A DNA stretch of 64,000 nucleotides from Paenibacillus wynnii (GTDB taxonomy: Bacteria > Bacillota > Bacilli > Paenibacillales > Paenibacillaceae): positions 1-64,000 of the forward strand of contig NZ_JAUSTK010000022.1 of assembly GCF_030812855.1 (NCBI RefSeq), written 5' to 3'. The stretch's first letter is position 1. Every line of letters starts with the position of its first letter. Both the position numbers and the translations under genes were made by a program. This document shows positions 17,794 through 27,862 of this stretch, in pieces. The notes under the pieces are model-generated. The model made no database searches and was not told where the DNA came from. It saw only the letters and a program-made list of their open reading frames with translations.

Positions 17794-19611
17794 TTATTCT
17801 TCGCCGGCCTTAGTCGAAGGGTCCTCAATCCTTAAGATAACACGGGTTCCTATGCCAAGTTCGCTCTCCACACGGAGACCAAACGCACTTCCGTAATGCA
17901 GTCGAATTCGTTCATTCACATTTCTTAGCCCGATTCCGAATTTTTCTCCCGTGGCACCATCTATTAAGCTGTTATTCAAAGAAATCAGTGTATTCTCATC
18001 CATTCCGACACCGTTATCCTCCACACAAAATACAGCATGACCACTCTCGAACTTAGCGGAGATCATCAGCATACCAGGACCTTCCTTTTGATCCAAACCA
18101 TGAAAAACTGCATTCTCAACAATCGGTTGAAAAACCAGCTTGATCATAGGAAGACTTAAGAAAACTTCCGGAACCTCAATCTCGAGCTTGAATTTGTCGG
18201 GAAACCGGATTTGCAGCAGGTGAAAATAATTTTTCACATGCTCTAATTCATGTTTGACCGTAACCGTCTCGTCGCTGCGGGTAATACTATAACGCATCTG
18301 AAGCCCGAGCAGATAGGTAAGCTTAGCTACCCGTGGATCATCATTGCTCTCCGCAAGCATACGGATGGATTCTAAAGTATTGTAAATAAAATGGGGATTA
18401 ATCTGATTCTGAAGCGCCCGCATATCCGCTTTTTGTTTGCGTTTCTCTGTAACGGATACTTCCTGTAGCAGATCCTTAACCCTAATAATCATCCGGTTAA
18501 AATGACTGCCGAGCATTCCAATCTCATCGTTATATTTAGGGTGCAGCCAAACATCAAGATTACCATGCTGCACTTGCTTCATTAGGCGGACCATTGATTT
18601 CAGAGGTTTGGTCAACGCGTGTGAAATTACTGTAGCTACGAAGAGTGCAAATGCTACAATAACTAAGGTAGTGAAAAGAAGCGTATTCCGGTTTTTCTCT
18701 ACAGGTGACAGGATACGGTCTTCTGGAATTGCAACCAATGTAGTCCAACCCGTCTGCTTAGATATGGTGTATACCACCAAGTAGGACTGGTCATCCAGGT
18801 CCATTTGAAAATGTCCCTCTGGCTGGGTTGCCTTCTTCAGTAGTTGCTGCGTGTTAAGGGACAGCTTCTTATCCGCTTGTTCTCCATTGACAGCATCATC
18901 ATAGATTAGCCCACCTTTGTTATCTACAATCAGCGTATTTCCCTGAGTAACGGCGTTGACGGGATCAATAATCCCTTTAAAGAGATTAATGTCCACATCA
19001 AATGCGATAATGCCGATTTTCTTCAAGGTATTCACAGAATTTACAGTACGTAGAATGCTGAATACTTCCCGTTGTTCACTAGAGTTCACATGGATGGTGT
19101 GTCTGCCCTGAATGACCGGGGCCACTCCGGCAGCTTCAGTTAGACTTTTCCATTCCATTTGTTGTTCCTCAGGAAACAATTGATTAATACCTGGATCTCT
19201 ATTATAAAAAACAGAGCCGTACCTATCCACTAGGTAAACGGCAAGAATCTCTTCCTTTGTATGATGCAGATAGCTGAGGAACATATCCAATTTAGTGTTC
19301 TTATCCCAGTCTGTAATCTTCTGCTCCAGATAGAACTGGACGTCCGTATTATACAGCGGAAGAGCAGTATACCGCTTTAAGTCGGCAATATAACGGTCAA
19401 TGGTATCGGAGGCGTTAGAAGTCATTTGGCTAGCACTCTCGGTTGCATTGACCAAAACAGAATTAACCATAGAGCGGGAAGTCAGATAGCTCACATACGT
19501 TATAGGTATCGAGACTAGAAATACAAATACGACGATGAGTTTCCGCTCCATAGGCAGGTTGGCTAGGAATAACCATATGTTGCGTAATATCCTCCGGATG
19601 TATGACACCAT
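17794..19611 (-). CDS. YesM-type sensor histidine kinase
   Basis: A 605-residue membrane kinase. A transmembrane helix lies near residues 23-45. An extracellular sensor of about 250 residues follows, then a second helix near 295-315 and a HAMP domain. The HisKA_7TM/YesM-type His_kinase domain has the phosphoacceptor in NQINPHFIYNTLESI, and the HATPase domain has ENAVFHGLD and GIGLRNVNERI. Kinases of this family sit beside sugar transporters and signal oligosaccharide availability. AAAGGA precedes the ATG. The regulator gene follows within 30 bases, so the two are co-transcribed. Confidence 0.94.
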   Translation of the reverse strand: MVSYIRRILRNIWLFLANLPMERKLIVVFVFLVSIPITYVSYLTSRSMVNSVLVNATESASQMTSNASDTIDRYIADLKRYTALPLYNTDVQFYLEQKITDWDKNTKLDMFLSYLHHTKEEILAVYLVDRYGSVFYNRDPGINQLFPEEQQMEWKSLTEAAGVAPVIQGRHTIHVNSSEQREVFSILRTVNSVNTLKKIGIIAFDVDINLFKGIIDPVNAVTQGNTLIVDNKGGLIYDDAVNGEQADKKLSLNTQQLLKKATQPEGHFQMDLDDQSYLVVYTISKQTGWTTLVAIPEDRILSPVEKNRNTLLFTTLVIVAFALFVATVISHALTKPLKSMVRLMKQVQHGNLDVWLHPKYNDEIGMLGSHFNRMIIRVKDLLQEVSVTEKRKQKADMRALQNQINPHFIYNTLESIRMLAESNDDPRVAKLTYLLGLQMRYSITRSDETVTVKHELEHVKNYFHLLQIRFPDKFKLEIEVPEVFLSLPMIKLVFQPIVENAVFHGLDQKEGPGMLMISAKFESGHAVFCVEDNGVGMDENTLISLNNSLIDGATGEKFGIGLRNVNERIRLHYGSAFGLRVESELGIGTRVILRIEDPSTKAGEE

Positions 19612-19638
19612 AGCTGTTATTCCTTTCCGTATTCTGCC

Positions 19639-20472
19639 TTACTTCACTGCGCCGCTGGTTACTCCTTCAAAAATATAACGTTGGAGGAAGATGTATAGGA
19701 TTACCGTAGGTAATAGAATGATCAGAATGGCCGCACAGATGAGATTCCACTCTCCTGAATTGACCCCCTGAAAACGCATAAGGACGGTAGTAACTACACC
19801 CAGACTTTGTTTGGGCATATAAAGATAAGGGATGTACATGTCATTGTAAATACCGATGGTCTTCAGTATAACCAAAGTAGCTGTAGCCGGTGTCAGCAGA
19901 GGAAAGATGATCGACCGGTATATTTTAAATAGGGAAGCACCTTCAACCATCGCATTTTCATCGAGATCAAAAGGGATATTCCGGATAAACTGCATATATA
20001 GAATGATCTGGATAACGTCTGCACCAATATAAAGAACGATAGGAGCGCCCAGGGTGTTGTAGAGGCCTAGATCCTTGATAATACCGAAGGTCGCGACTTG
20101 TGTAGTAATGCTCGGTATAATCGTAGCCACTAGATAAGCACCGAATACCATCGGCTTCATCTTAAAGGAGAAGCGACCAAGCACGTACGCTACCATTGTC
20201 CCAAAGAGAATGTTCAGGGTCAATGTAATTATGATAATGAACAATACATTACCAAATCCGCTAAGTAAACCTCCGCGCTCAAACACGGCAACAAAGTTGT
20301 CAAAGTTTAGAAAGCTTTTCGGAAGAGCCGTGGAACTGGTTGCATTAAACTCATCCGTAGACTTAAAGGCATTGACAATGACTACATAGGGAGGGAAGAG
20401 CACTACGAATACGCCGATCAGCAGCGAAAAGTATTTAATGAAATCAATGAAGCGGAATTTTGTATGTGCCAT
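19639..20472 (-). CDS. CUT1 sugar ABC transporter permease (MalG-like)
   Basis: A 277-residue inner-membrane permease with six predicted helices. The EAA loop reads ENAMVEGASLFKIYRSIIFPLLTP, the site that docks with the ATPase. It forms the heterodimeric channel with the permease encoded two bases upstream. No ATPase gene is present in the operon, so a shared MsmX-type ATPase encoded elsewhere is expected, as is usual for such transporters. GGGAGGAG lies upstream of the ATG. Confidence 0.94.
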   Translation of the reverse strand: MAHTKFRFIDFIKYFSLLIGVFVVLFPPYVVIVNAFKSTDEFNATSSTALPKSFLNFDNFVAVFERGGLLSGFGNVLFIIIITLTLNILFGTMVAYVLGRFSFKMKPMVFGAYLVATIIPSITTQVATFGIIKDLGLYNTLGAPIVLYIGADVIQIILYMQFIRNIPFDLDENAMVEGASLFKIYRSIIFPLLTPATATLVILKTIGIYNDMYIPYLYMPKQSLGVVTTVLMRFQGVNSGEWNLICAAILIILLPTVILYIFLQRYIFEGVTSGAVK

Positions 20473-20474
20473 AT

Positions 20475-21368
20475 CTACTTATCTCCTCCCCGGTTAAGAA
20501 CAAGCTGCTGTATCAGCAGTACAAACACTACAAAGAATAGCAAGATAATACTCATGGCCGAAGCAAGGCCGTAATTGTTGTAAGCAAAGGCTGTATCCAC
20601 TACGCGCATTACATAAGTTTGGCTGGCACCCGCTGGACCACCCTTAGTGAGTACGAATGGCAGGTCGAATACCTCTAATGCGCCGGTAACGGTAAGGAAT
20701 AAGTTCAACTGTATAACAGCTTTCATATTAGGCAGTGTAATTCTCCAAAGCGTCTGAAAAGTGCCAGCACCGTCAATTTTGGCAGCCTCATAAATATCTC
20801 TAGGAATAGCCTGTAAAGAGGCGATGTAGATAACCATGTTATAACCCATAAAACGCCAAAAGCCAATTGAAGCAAGCGAATAGTTGACGAGCCCTTCGGT
20901 TCCGAGCCAACTAGTCTCACTAAGACCACTCAGGCCAATGCTGTTCAGTAACATGTTTAATGAACCATTGGTGGTATCGAAGACGTAACCGAACATGAAG
21001 GCCACGGCCACACCGTTCATAATATAAGGGAGGAACAGCATAATTCGAAATGCATTTTTACCCCGAAGCTTGCTATTCAGAACAACCGCGAAATAAATGG
21101 CAACAATATTCTGGATAATACCCATTACGAAGTATGCGAAATTGTGTTTAAACACTAAGAAGATATCCGGAGTAGAGAAAACCTCACGGTAATTGGCCAG
21201 ACCGACCCAAGGTTTCTCGGGGCTATAACCGTCCCAGTTGGTAAAGCTATAATAGATCAGTTTGATAGCTGGATAATAAGTAAAAGTTCCAAGCAAGATC
21301 AGTGGAATTAGCAAGAATGAAACGATGATTATATTTTTCTGTTTATTATAGGAAAGTGTTCCAAACAT
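20475..21368 (-). CDS. CUT1 sugar ABC transporter permease (MalF-like)
   Basis: A 297-residue permease with six helices. The EAA loop reads IYEAAKIDGAGTFQTLWRITLP. It is the partner of the MalG-like permease. The ATG at 21368 is preferred over the GTG directly before it because of spacing to AGAAGGG. A gap of about 140 bases to the binding-protein gene contains a perfect hairpin that may set relative expression. Confidence 0.94.
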   Translation of the reverse strand: MFGTLSYNKQKNIIIVSFLLIPLILLGTFTYYPAIKLIYYSFTNWDGYSPEKPWVGLANYREVFSTPDIFLVFKHNFAYFVMGIIQNIVAIYFAVVLNSKLRGKNAFRIMLFLPYIMNGVAVAFMFGYVFDTTNGSLNMLLNSIGLSGLSETSWLGTEGLVNYSLASIGFWRFMGYNMVIYIASLQAIPRDIYEAAKIDGAGTFQTLWRITLPNMKAVIQLNLFLTVTGALEVFDLPFVLTKGGPAGASQTYVMRVVDTAFAYNNYGLASAMSIILLFFVVFVLLIQQLVLNRGGDK

Positions 21369-21402
21369 CACGGCACCCTTCTTTCATGGATATTGACAAC
21401 AA

Positions 21403-21433
21403 AATGGATTATCCACAAAGGCGATAATCCATT
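21403..21433 (-). terminator. intercistronic hairpin after binding-protein gene
   Basis: AATGGATTAT and ATAATCCATT form a perfect 10-bp stem with an 11-base loop. On the minus strand it is followed by TTTTG. The T-run is short, so it is best read as a partial terminator or mRNA-stabilising hairpin that keeps binding-protein mRNA above permease mRNA. Confidence 0.55.
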
Positions 21434-21507
21434 CTGCGCCATCATACGTTTTACTGCAATAGTGCAGCTTCTAGTTGTATTCCTTCAGTTCATAGGATCC
21501 TTGGTTC

Positions 21508-22845
21508 TTAGTAACCCAGATCTTTTTTTGCTTTAGCCCAAGATTTATTCCATTTGTCAATTACACTTTGTGGATCTTTAGCAAGTACGAATTCTTGAAC
21601 AACAGCTGGCAGATCCAATTGGGCTTTGTTACTGATTTCAGTAACCTTAGGATCATCAACTGTACCTTCTACAAGCTCAACACCAGTAGATTGGAACTCT
21701 TTAAGTTGTGCCAAAGTGGATTCTTTACCTTTAATCGGTGAGATAAATCCTGCAAAATCTTCATAGCCGGATTCTTCAATCATCCATTTAACGAATGCTT
21801 TGGCAGCATCCAGACTCTTACTGTCTTTAGATACAGCATAGAAGAAGTCAGGGCTAAGAGTTGCAGTAGGTGTGCCTGAATTGTCATAAGGAAGCGGGAA
21901 GAAACCTACATTATCAGCTGGAGCGCCTGCTCCGATAACTTGGTTGATAACCCAGTTGCCAAGATAGTACATAGCGAACTTGCCAGATGCGATATCTTTC
22001 TTGGACTGCTCCCAGTTGGTGGAGTTGATATCCTTTTCCAAGTAACCTTTTTCATTCAGTTCTCTAAGCAGGCTGAACGATTTACCGTAACCGTTATCCA
22101 TAGTGAACGGAGTTTCTGTGTTCAATTTTTCGTTAGGGAAATCGGCTTTGCCTTCAATAAGGCGTGGTGTATCATATGCCCAGCTTCCAAGCGGCCATTT
22201 ATCCTTGAAGTTGGAAGCGAGAGGAACGATGCCTTTTGCTTTCAGCTTTTCGCAGGCAGCGAGGAACTCGTCCCAAGTTTTTGGAACTTCAGTGATTCCT
22301 GCATCGGCGAATGCTTTTTTGTTATAAACGATACCAGAAGTGGAGTTACCAGTTGTAATTCCGTACAGTTGACCTTCATGGGATCTGAAGTCTTTGAAAG
22401 TGATTTGGTCAGTCAGACCCAGATCATCAAGGGATGCAAAGTATTTTGGCAGATCAGAGTTAGGAATAGTAGGGATGAACATAACATCAGGAAGCTCACC
22501 GCTGGCCATTCTTACTTTTGCTTGTTGGTTATAGTCGGTTTGAGAAGCCTCAAATTCAACTTGAATGTTTGGATATTTTTCATTAAAGCGTTTTACATAT
22601 TCGTCATACTCTTTACCGATCATATCTGTTCTGTTTGTCAGGAAGGTGATCTTGCCGCTGATATCAGCTCCACCTGCTGCGGGTTCAGCGGTTGCATCGC
22701 CTGCTGCTGGTTCAGTTGTTGCATTTGCTGCAGGCTTTTCTGTTGTTTCAGCATTGTTGTTATTGTTGCTGGAACCACAACCTGTCAGCGATACAGATAA
22801 AATCAGAATAATAACAAAACATAACGAAAATAACTTTGTTTTCAT
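21508..22845 (-). CDS. sugar ABC transporter substrate-binding lipoprotein
   Basis: A 445-residue family 1 extracellular solute-binding protein. The signal peptide ends in the lipobox LTGC at about residue 22, so it is lipid-anchored outside the membrane. A low-complexity Asn/Glu/Ala/Thr linker follows, then the two-lobed binding domain (YDEYVKRFNEKYPNIQVEFE, KVRMASGELPDVMFI). The substrate is unknown, but beta-mannosidase and alpha-galactosidase genes are divergently transcribed from the same region. First gene of the operon binding protein - permease - permease - kinase - regulator. Confidence 0.94.
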   Translation of the reverse strand: MKTKLFSLCFVIILILSVSLTGCGSSNNNNNAETTEKPAANATTEPAAGDATAEPAAGGADISGKITFLTNRTDMIGKEYDEYVKRFNEKYPNIQVEFEASQTDYNQQAKVRMASGELPDVMFIPTIPNSDLPKYFASLDDLGLTDQITFKDFRSHEGQLYGITTGNSTSGIVYNKKAFADAGITEVPKTWDEFLAACEKLKAKGIVPLASNFKDKWPLGSWAYDTPRLIEGKADFPNEKLNTETPFTMDNGYGKSFSLLRELNEKGYLEKDINSTNWEQSKKDIASGKFAMYYLGNWVINQVIGAGAPADNVGFFPLPYDNSGTPTATLSPDFFYAVSKDSKSLDAAKAFVKWMIEESGYEDFAGFISPIKGKESTLAQLKEFQSTGVELVEGTVDDPKVTEISNKAQLDLPAVVQEFVLAKDPQSVIDKWNKSWAKAKKDLGY

Positions 22846-22868
22846 TTAATTTTCCCCTTTTCGTTTGT

Positions 22869-22908
22869 TGTTAGCGCTTACTTCATCAGTATAACGTTAA
22901 TATTGTAC
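22869..22908 (-). promoter_or_regulatory. promoter with overlapping cre for the sugar operon
   Basis: On the minus strand a TTAACA box, 16 bases and TATACT form a plausible sigma-A promoter. Just downstream, at 22882-22869, AGTAAGCGCTAACA differs from the strong cre TGTAAGCGCTAACA only at the first base. A cre at the transcription start predicts CcpA repression by glucose. Confidence 0.55.
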
Positions 22909-22913
22909 CTGTT

Positions 22914-23025
22914 AAATGGATTCAATTATTATTTATTGTCTTTATTTGTTTTAATTATAGGTCTATAATTAGTGTTGTGCTAACAATAATATAACAAATT
23001 ACAATGAATACCAAATGGATTCAAT
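22914..23025. promoter_or_regulatory. direct repeat AAATGGATTCAAT, candidate regulator sites
   Basis: The 13-mer AAATGGATTCAAT occurs at 22914-22926 and again at 23013-23025, 99 bases apart, in the divergent region between the binding protein and beta-mannosidase genes. AraC-type regulators usually bind direct repeats. The locus regulator is a candidate binder. Confidence 0.4.
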
Positions 23026-23087
23026 GAAAAATGAAAAAGTCCGTGGTATTTTGATTAAGTGCCATCACACAACATTATGGAGGTATT

Positions 23088-25640
23088 ATGAGACAACAAC
23101 AAATTAGCCTTTCGAATTGGGAATTTAGAGCCTGCGGTGATAAGAATTGGCTTTCAGCGACAGTACCAGGTACGGTCCACACGGATCTGCTGAAGAATGA
23201 AATGATTCCAGAGCCCTTTTATGGAAAGAATGAGCATGAATTGCAATGGATAGATAAGAAAGATTGGGAATATAGAACAACAATTCAGCTTGATGATCAA
23301 TGGGAAAGTTTAGCCAGTACTGAGTTAACGTTTAAAGGCCTGGATACGTACGCTGACGTTTATATTAATGAGGAACTTGCTCTCTCGGCAGACAACATGT
23401 TCAAAGAATGGAGGCTTAATGTAAAAGGACTGCTAAAGGCAGGTGAGAATGAAATTAGGGTGAAGTTTCGTTCAGTGGTAACGGAAGACCTGCCGAAGCT
23501 TGAGCAATTGGGATATGCCCTGCCTGCTGCGAATGACCAATCAGAGCTGGGCGGGCTTGAAGAGAAGCGAATTAGTATCTTTGCCCGAAAAGCTCCATAT
23601 CATTATGGTTGGGATTGGGGTCCGAGATTCGTAACCAGCGGGATTTGGCGTGAGGTAATTCTGGAAGGACGCGACACTGCGGCAATAGCTGACCTATATA
23701 TTCGCCAGAACCATATAACGGAGAAGGAAGCGCGTCTGACGGCTGTATTAGATGTAGCTACTCCGGAAGCATGGGAAGGATTGCTGCGTATATCCGCAGA
23801 CGGACAGGAATGGATGCGGGCGGTCTCACTGAAAGCCGGCAAGCAAACCGTTGAAATGGATATCGTCGTGGATCAGCCGCGCCTATGGTGGTGCCGGGGT
23901 CTGGGTGACCCTCATTTGTACAGCTTTCAAGCGGAATTGGTTCAAGGTAGAGAAACCGCAGCGAGTGCAAGTGTACGAACCGGACTTCGGGAGATCAAGC
24001 TTATTCGGAAAAAGGATGAGCGGGGGACTTCATTTGCTTTTGAATTAAATGGGGTATCGGTCTTTGCCAAAGGTTCTAATCATATTCCGAATGACAGTTT
24101 CTCCACAGAAGTTACTGAGGAACGTTACCGTCATGAAATCGCAACCGCAGTGGAATCTAATATGAACATGCTGAGAGTATGGGGCGGCGGGATTTATGAG
24201 GAGGATATCTTTTATCGTCTATGTGATGAATACGGAATACTGGTATGGCAAGACTTTATGTTCGCCTGCAGCATGTATCCCGGGGATGAACAATTTTTGG
24301 AGAGTGTTCGTGGAGAAGCAGAATATAATGTGAAAAGATTGCGGAACCACCCGTGCATGGCCTTATGGTGCGGCAATAATGAGATCGATTCGGCTTGGGC
24401 GCATTACGGAGAAAATATGGGTTGGGGTTGGAAAAAAGAGTATAGCCCTGAAATTCGGGATGTAATGTGGGGACATTACCAGGAAATTTTCCATCGTATT
24501 CTGCCTGAAGCTGTTGAAGCCTATCACTCCGGTATCGATTACTGGCCTTCTTCTCCTCTGCGCGATCTTACGGGGGATATTAATCAACATGCTACACGCA
24601 CCACAGGTGAAGGGGATGTCCATTATTGGGGTGTTTGGCACGCAACGGAGCCTTTTGAGAACTATAATCTGAATGTCGGCCGCTTCATGAGTGAATATGG
24701 CTTCCAGTCGTTCCCTGAGCTGAAGTCAGTGATGAGTTATACGGAAGAACAGGATATGGAGCTTACCTCGGATGTTATGATGGCCCACCAAAAAAATGGA
24801 CGCGGCAACCTATTGATTAAGGATTATATGGATATGTATTTGCCGAAGCCAAAAGATTTCACGGCCTTCCTATATATGAGCCAGCTTCTGCAGGCTGAAG
24901 CGATACGCATCGCCATCGAAAGTCACAGAAGAAACAAGCCATTTTGCATGGGTACCCTGTACTGGCAAATGAACGATTGCTGGCCGGTAGCCTCTTGGGC
25001 GGGTATGGATTATTACGGGCGCTGGAAGGCTTTGCAATACGCGGTACGTAAAAGTTTTCAGGAAGTTATTCTCTCTGTTAAGACTACGGATGCCGGGCAA
25101 CTGGATGTTCATGCCGTTTCAGATTTAAGAGAAGCGCTGAACACGGAGTTGTCTATTAAGTTATATCAATTGGATGGTTCAGTACTTGATGAATGGTCCC
25201 AATCGGTAGATCTTGAAGCAGACTCTGCGGCTGTTATATTTTCGATTCCGGTTGCTGAACTGCTGAATGGACATGCGCAAGAGAATGTAGTGTTATCTCT
25301 CGAGTTGGTATCAGAGGATCAAACCTTGGATCGCAAAGAGCACTATATGGTTCCGGCAAAAGATATGAAGTTCAGCAAACCTGAAATTACGATCGTTGAA
25401 ACTCCGGGCAGCGGGGGTCTCAGCTTTACAGTTACGAGTGACATTCTCTCCAGAGGCGTTTATTTAACTTCAGAGGACGAGGGGATATTCTCGGATAACT
25501 TCTTTGATCTTCTGCCGGGTCAATCCAAAACGGTGGAGTTCTCCCAACGGGGTACAGGCGATAAGGACTGGATTCCAACGGCACCTAAGGGGCTGAAGGT
25601 TCAATCGATGGCTGATTTTATAGATGAGAGTTTGCTATAA
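23088..25640 (+). CDS. beta-mannosidase (GH2)
   Basis: An 850-residue cytoplasmic enzyme without signal peptide that removes terminal beta-mannose from manno-oligosaccharides. The N-terminal sugar-binding domain has the family start VPGTVHTDLL. The catalytic barrel shows VWGGGIYEED, the acid/base glutamate at about residue 432 in WCGNNEID, and the nucleophile at about residue 536 in SEYGFQSFP. The length fits bacterial beta-mannosidases. ATGGAGGT precedes the ATG. The alpha-galactosidase gene follows after 42 bases, giving a debranching and trimming pair for galactomannan fragments. Confidence 0.94.
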   Translation: MRQQQISLSNWEFRACGDKNWLSATVPGTVHTDLLKNEMIPEPFYGKNEHELQWIDKKDWEYRTTIQLDDQWESLASTELTFKGLDTYADVYINEELALSADNMFKEWRLNVKGLLKAGENEIRVKFRSVVTEDLPKLEQLGYALPAANDQSELGGLEEKRISIFARKAPYHYGWDWGPRFVTSGIWREVILEGRDTAAIADLYIRQNHITEKEARLTAVLDVATPEAWEGLLRISADGQEWMRAVSLKAGKQTVEMDIVVDQPRLWWCRGLGDPHLYSFQAELVQGRETAASASVRTGLREIKLIRKKDERGTSFAFELNGVSVFAKGSNHIPNDSFSTEVTEERYRHEIATAVESNMNMLRVWGGGIYEEDIFYRLCDEYGILVWQDFMFACSMYPGDEQFLESVRGEAEYNVKRLRNHPCMALWCGNNEIDSAWAHYGENMGWGWKKEYSPEIRDVMWGHYQEIFHRILPEAVEAYHSGIDYWPSSPLRDLTGDINQHATRTTGEGDVHYWGVWHATEPFENYNLNVGRFMSEYGFQSFPELKSVMSYTEEQDMELTSDVMMAHQKNGRGNLLIKDYMDMYLPKPKDFTAFLYMSQLLQAEAIRIAIESHRRNKPFCMGTLYWQMNDCWPVASWAGMDYYGRWKALQYAVRKSFQEVILSVKTTDAGQLDVHAVSDLREALNTELSIKLYQLDGSVLDEWSQSVDLEADSAAVIFSIPVAELLNGHAQENVVLSLELVSEDQTLDRKEHYMVPAKDMKFSKPEITIVETPGSGGLSFTVTSDILSRGVYLTSEDEGIFSDNFFDLLPGQSKTVEFSQRGTGDKDWIPTAPKGLKVQSMADFIDESLL

Positions 25641-25682
25641 GTCCTGTTAAGAATATGTATCTTATGGAGAGAAGGTTAGTGC

Positions 25683-27848
25683 ATGGGGATTACGGTACAG
25701 GAAGAAAAGGGACTTTTTCATTTACAGAGTAAAGGCATGAGTTACATTGTCCAGCTTATCAATGGATATCCGGTTCACGTTTATTGGGGTAAACCATTGC
25801 GGAATGATAGCAACTTGGAAGGTATGTTAAATCAGGGCGGGTACACCGGCTTGGACCGTCTACCGCAGGAATATCCTCAATACGGATCAGGCGATTTCCG
25901 GAATCCGGCCTATCAAGCCCGTTTAGAAGATGGAACACGGGTAACCGAACTGCGATACAACAGTTACCAGGTTATAGCGGGAAAACCCTCCTTGGAGGGG
26001 CTGCCTTCGGTCTATGTGGAGTCTGCAGAGGAAGCTGATACTCTGGAGTTAACGTTGACGGATGATTACGCGAAGCTGACCGTTATTCTTCGTTATACGG
26101 TTTACCATGAGATGGATGTGATCGCCCGTTCGGTACAATTCGTGAATCACGGAGAGTCTAAGCTGCAACTTCTTCGTGCACTCAGCGCCAGTGTCGATTT
26201 GCCAGCTGGTGAGCTGGATATGATCTATTTAGCAGGAGCATGGGCAAGAGAGGGCAATCTTACCCGCAGACGTCTGATGCAAGGTGGGACTAATATTGAG
26301 AGCCGCAGAGGCATGAGCGGTCATCAGTTGAATCCGTTTGCAGCTCTTGCAAAACCCGGAACGGATGAGAATCAGGGAGAGGTATACGGCTTCAGTCTGG
26401 TGTACAGCGGTAATTTTGAGGCGGAAGCGGAAGTTGATTCCTTCGGGTCTACGCGCTTTTCCATCGGGTTGAATTCTTTCGACTTTAACTGGCTGCTGGA
26501 GCCCGGGGAGAAATTCCAAACCCCTGAAGTGGTTATGGTTTACTCCGCACAAGGGATTGGCGAAATGTCTCGGGTCTATCATCGGTTATACCGGACTCGG
26601 CTATGCCGGGGGTCTTTCAGAGATAAGGAACGCCCAATACTAGTGAATAACTGGGAAGCGACATACTTTAACTTCAATACAGATAAGCTGGAGTCCATTG
26701 CAGCCGAAGCCTCGAAGCTGGGTATTGAGCTGTTCGTACTGGATGACGGCTGGTTCGGCAAAAGAGATGCCGATAATTCCTCCCTCGGAGACTGGGTAGA
26801 AGATCTCCGCAAGCTGCCCGGTGGACTGAATGATCTGGCCCAACGTGTGAACGGACTGGGGCTACAGTTCGGCCTATGGGTAGAACCGGAAATGATCTCG
26901 CCGGATAGCGATTTATACCGCCAGCATCCCGACTGGTGTCTGCATGTGCCGGGCCGACGCCGGAGTGAATTGCGCTGGCAGTTGGTTCTGGATTACACCA
27001 GAGAAGAGGTAAGGGAGTATATTTATGAGTCACTGAGCCGTATTTTCTCTACTGTTCCTGTCTCTTATGTAAAATGGGATATGAATCGTTGTCTAACGGA
27101 GATTGGTTCAGCCCAGATTGCTCCTGATCGTCAGGGTGAAACTGCACATCGTTATGTGCTCGGCTTATATGAATTGCTAGAAAGTTTGACGGCTAGATTC
27201 CCTAAGATCTTGTTCGAGAGCTGCTGCAGCGGAGGAGGACGTTTCGACCCCGGGATGCTGTATTATATGCCGCAGACCTGGACGAGCGATAATACCGATG
27301 CGGTTGAACGTCTGAAGATCCAGTACGGGACGAGTCTAGTGTATCCTGTCAGTGCTATGGGAGCGCATGTATCCGCTGTCCCGAACCACCAGGTAGGACG
27401 TATTACGCCGCTCTCCTTCCGTGGAGATGTTGCTATGTCCGGTAACTTTGGCTATGAGCTGGATCTTACCAAATTCACCGCAGAAGAGAAGGAACTCGTT
27501 AAGGAGCAAGTCGCGAATTACAAAGAAATCCGCACCCTTGTTCAACAGGGCAACCTGTATCGGCTGCAAAGTCCATTCGAGGGGAATGAGACGGCATGGA
27601 TGTTCGTGACCGATGATCAACGTGAGGCATTGGTCTATTACTTCCGAGTGATGGCTGTGCCCAACCCACCGCACCGTAGTTTGAAGCTGAACGGCTTAAA
27701 TCCAGATTTCAACTATACGCTGGAAGAGTGTGGAGAAGTGTATGGCGGTGACCGACTGATGCAGGCAGGACTATCGCTGCCGGATGAACAAAGAGATTAT
27801 GTTAGTGGTTGTTATAAGTTGAAGGCAGTAGACAAGACCGCTCAATAG
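25683..27848 (+). CDS. alpha-galactosidase (GH36)
   Basis: A 721-residue cytoplasmic enzyme that removes alpha-1,6-galactose from galacto-oligosaccharides or galactomannan fragments. Landmarks are WEATYFNFN, FVLDDGWFGKR, the nucleophile aspartate at about residue 466 in YVKWDMNR, CCSGGGRFDPG, and the acid/base aspartate at about residue 536 in TSDNTDAVERL. Length and layout fit the AgaR/RafA-type tetrameric enzymes. It lies in an operon with beta-mannosidase. A strong terminator follows, then a repeat array. Confidence 0.95.
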   Translation: MGITVQEEKGLFHLQSKGMSYIVQLINGYPVHVYWGKPLRNDSNLEGMLNQGGYTGLDRLPQEYPQYGSGDFRNPAYQARLEDGTRVTELRYNSYQVIAGKPSLEGLPSVYVESAEEADTLELTLTDDYAKLTVILRYTVYHEMDVIARSVQFVNHGESKLQLLRALSASVDLPAGELDMIYLAGAWAREGNLTRRRLMQGGTNIESRRGMSGHQLNPFAALAKPGTDENQGEVYGFSLVYSGNFEAEAEVDSFGSTRFSIGLNSFDFNWLLEPGEKFQTPEVVMVYSAQGIGEMSRVYHRLYRTRLCRGSFRDKERPILVNNWEATYFNFNTDKLESIAAEASKLGIELFVLDDGWFGKRDADNSSLGDWVEDLRKLPGGLNDLAQRVNGLGLQFGLWVEPEMISPDSDLYRQHPDWCLHVPGRRRSELRWQLVLDYTREEVREYIYESLSRIFSTVPVSYVKWDMNRCLTEIGSAQIAPDRQGETAHRYVLGLYELLESLTARFPKILFESCCSGGGRFDPGMLYYMPQTWTSDNTDAVERLKIQYGTSLVYPVSAMGAHVSAVPNHQVGRITPLSFRGDVAMSGNFGYELDLTKFTAEEKELVKEQVANYKEIRTLVQQGNLYRLQSPFEGNETAWMFVTDDQREALVYYFRVMAVPNPPHRSLKLNGLNPDFNYTLEECGEVYGGDRLMQAGLSLPDEQRDYVSGCYKLKAVDKTAQ

Positions 27849-27862
27849 GAAATGTGCATTAC

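Noticed and set aside
22565..22849. Plus-strand frames over the binding-protein gene
   Set aside because: Shadow frames of a well-supported lipoprotein gene; the alternating Ala/Thr linker keeps the other strand open.
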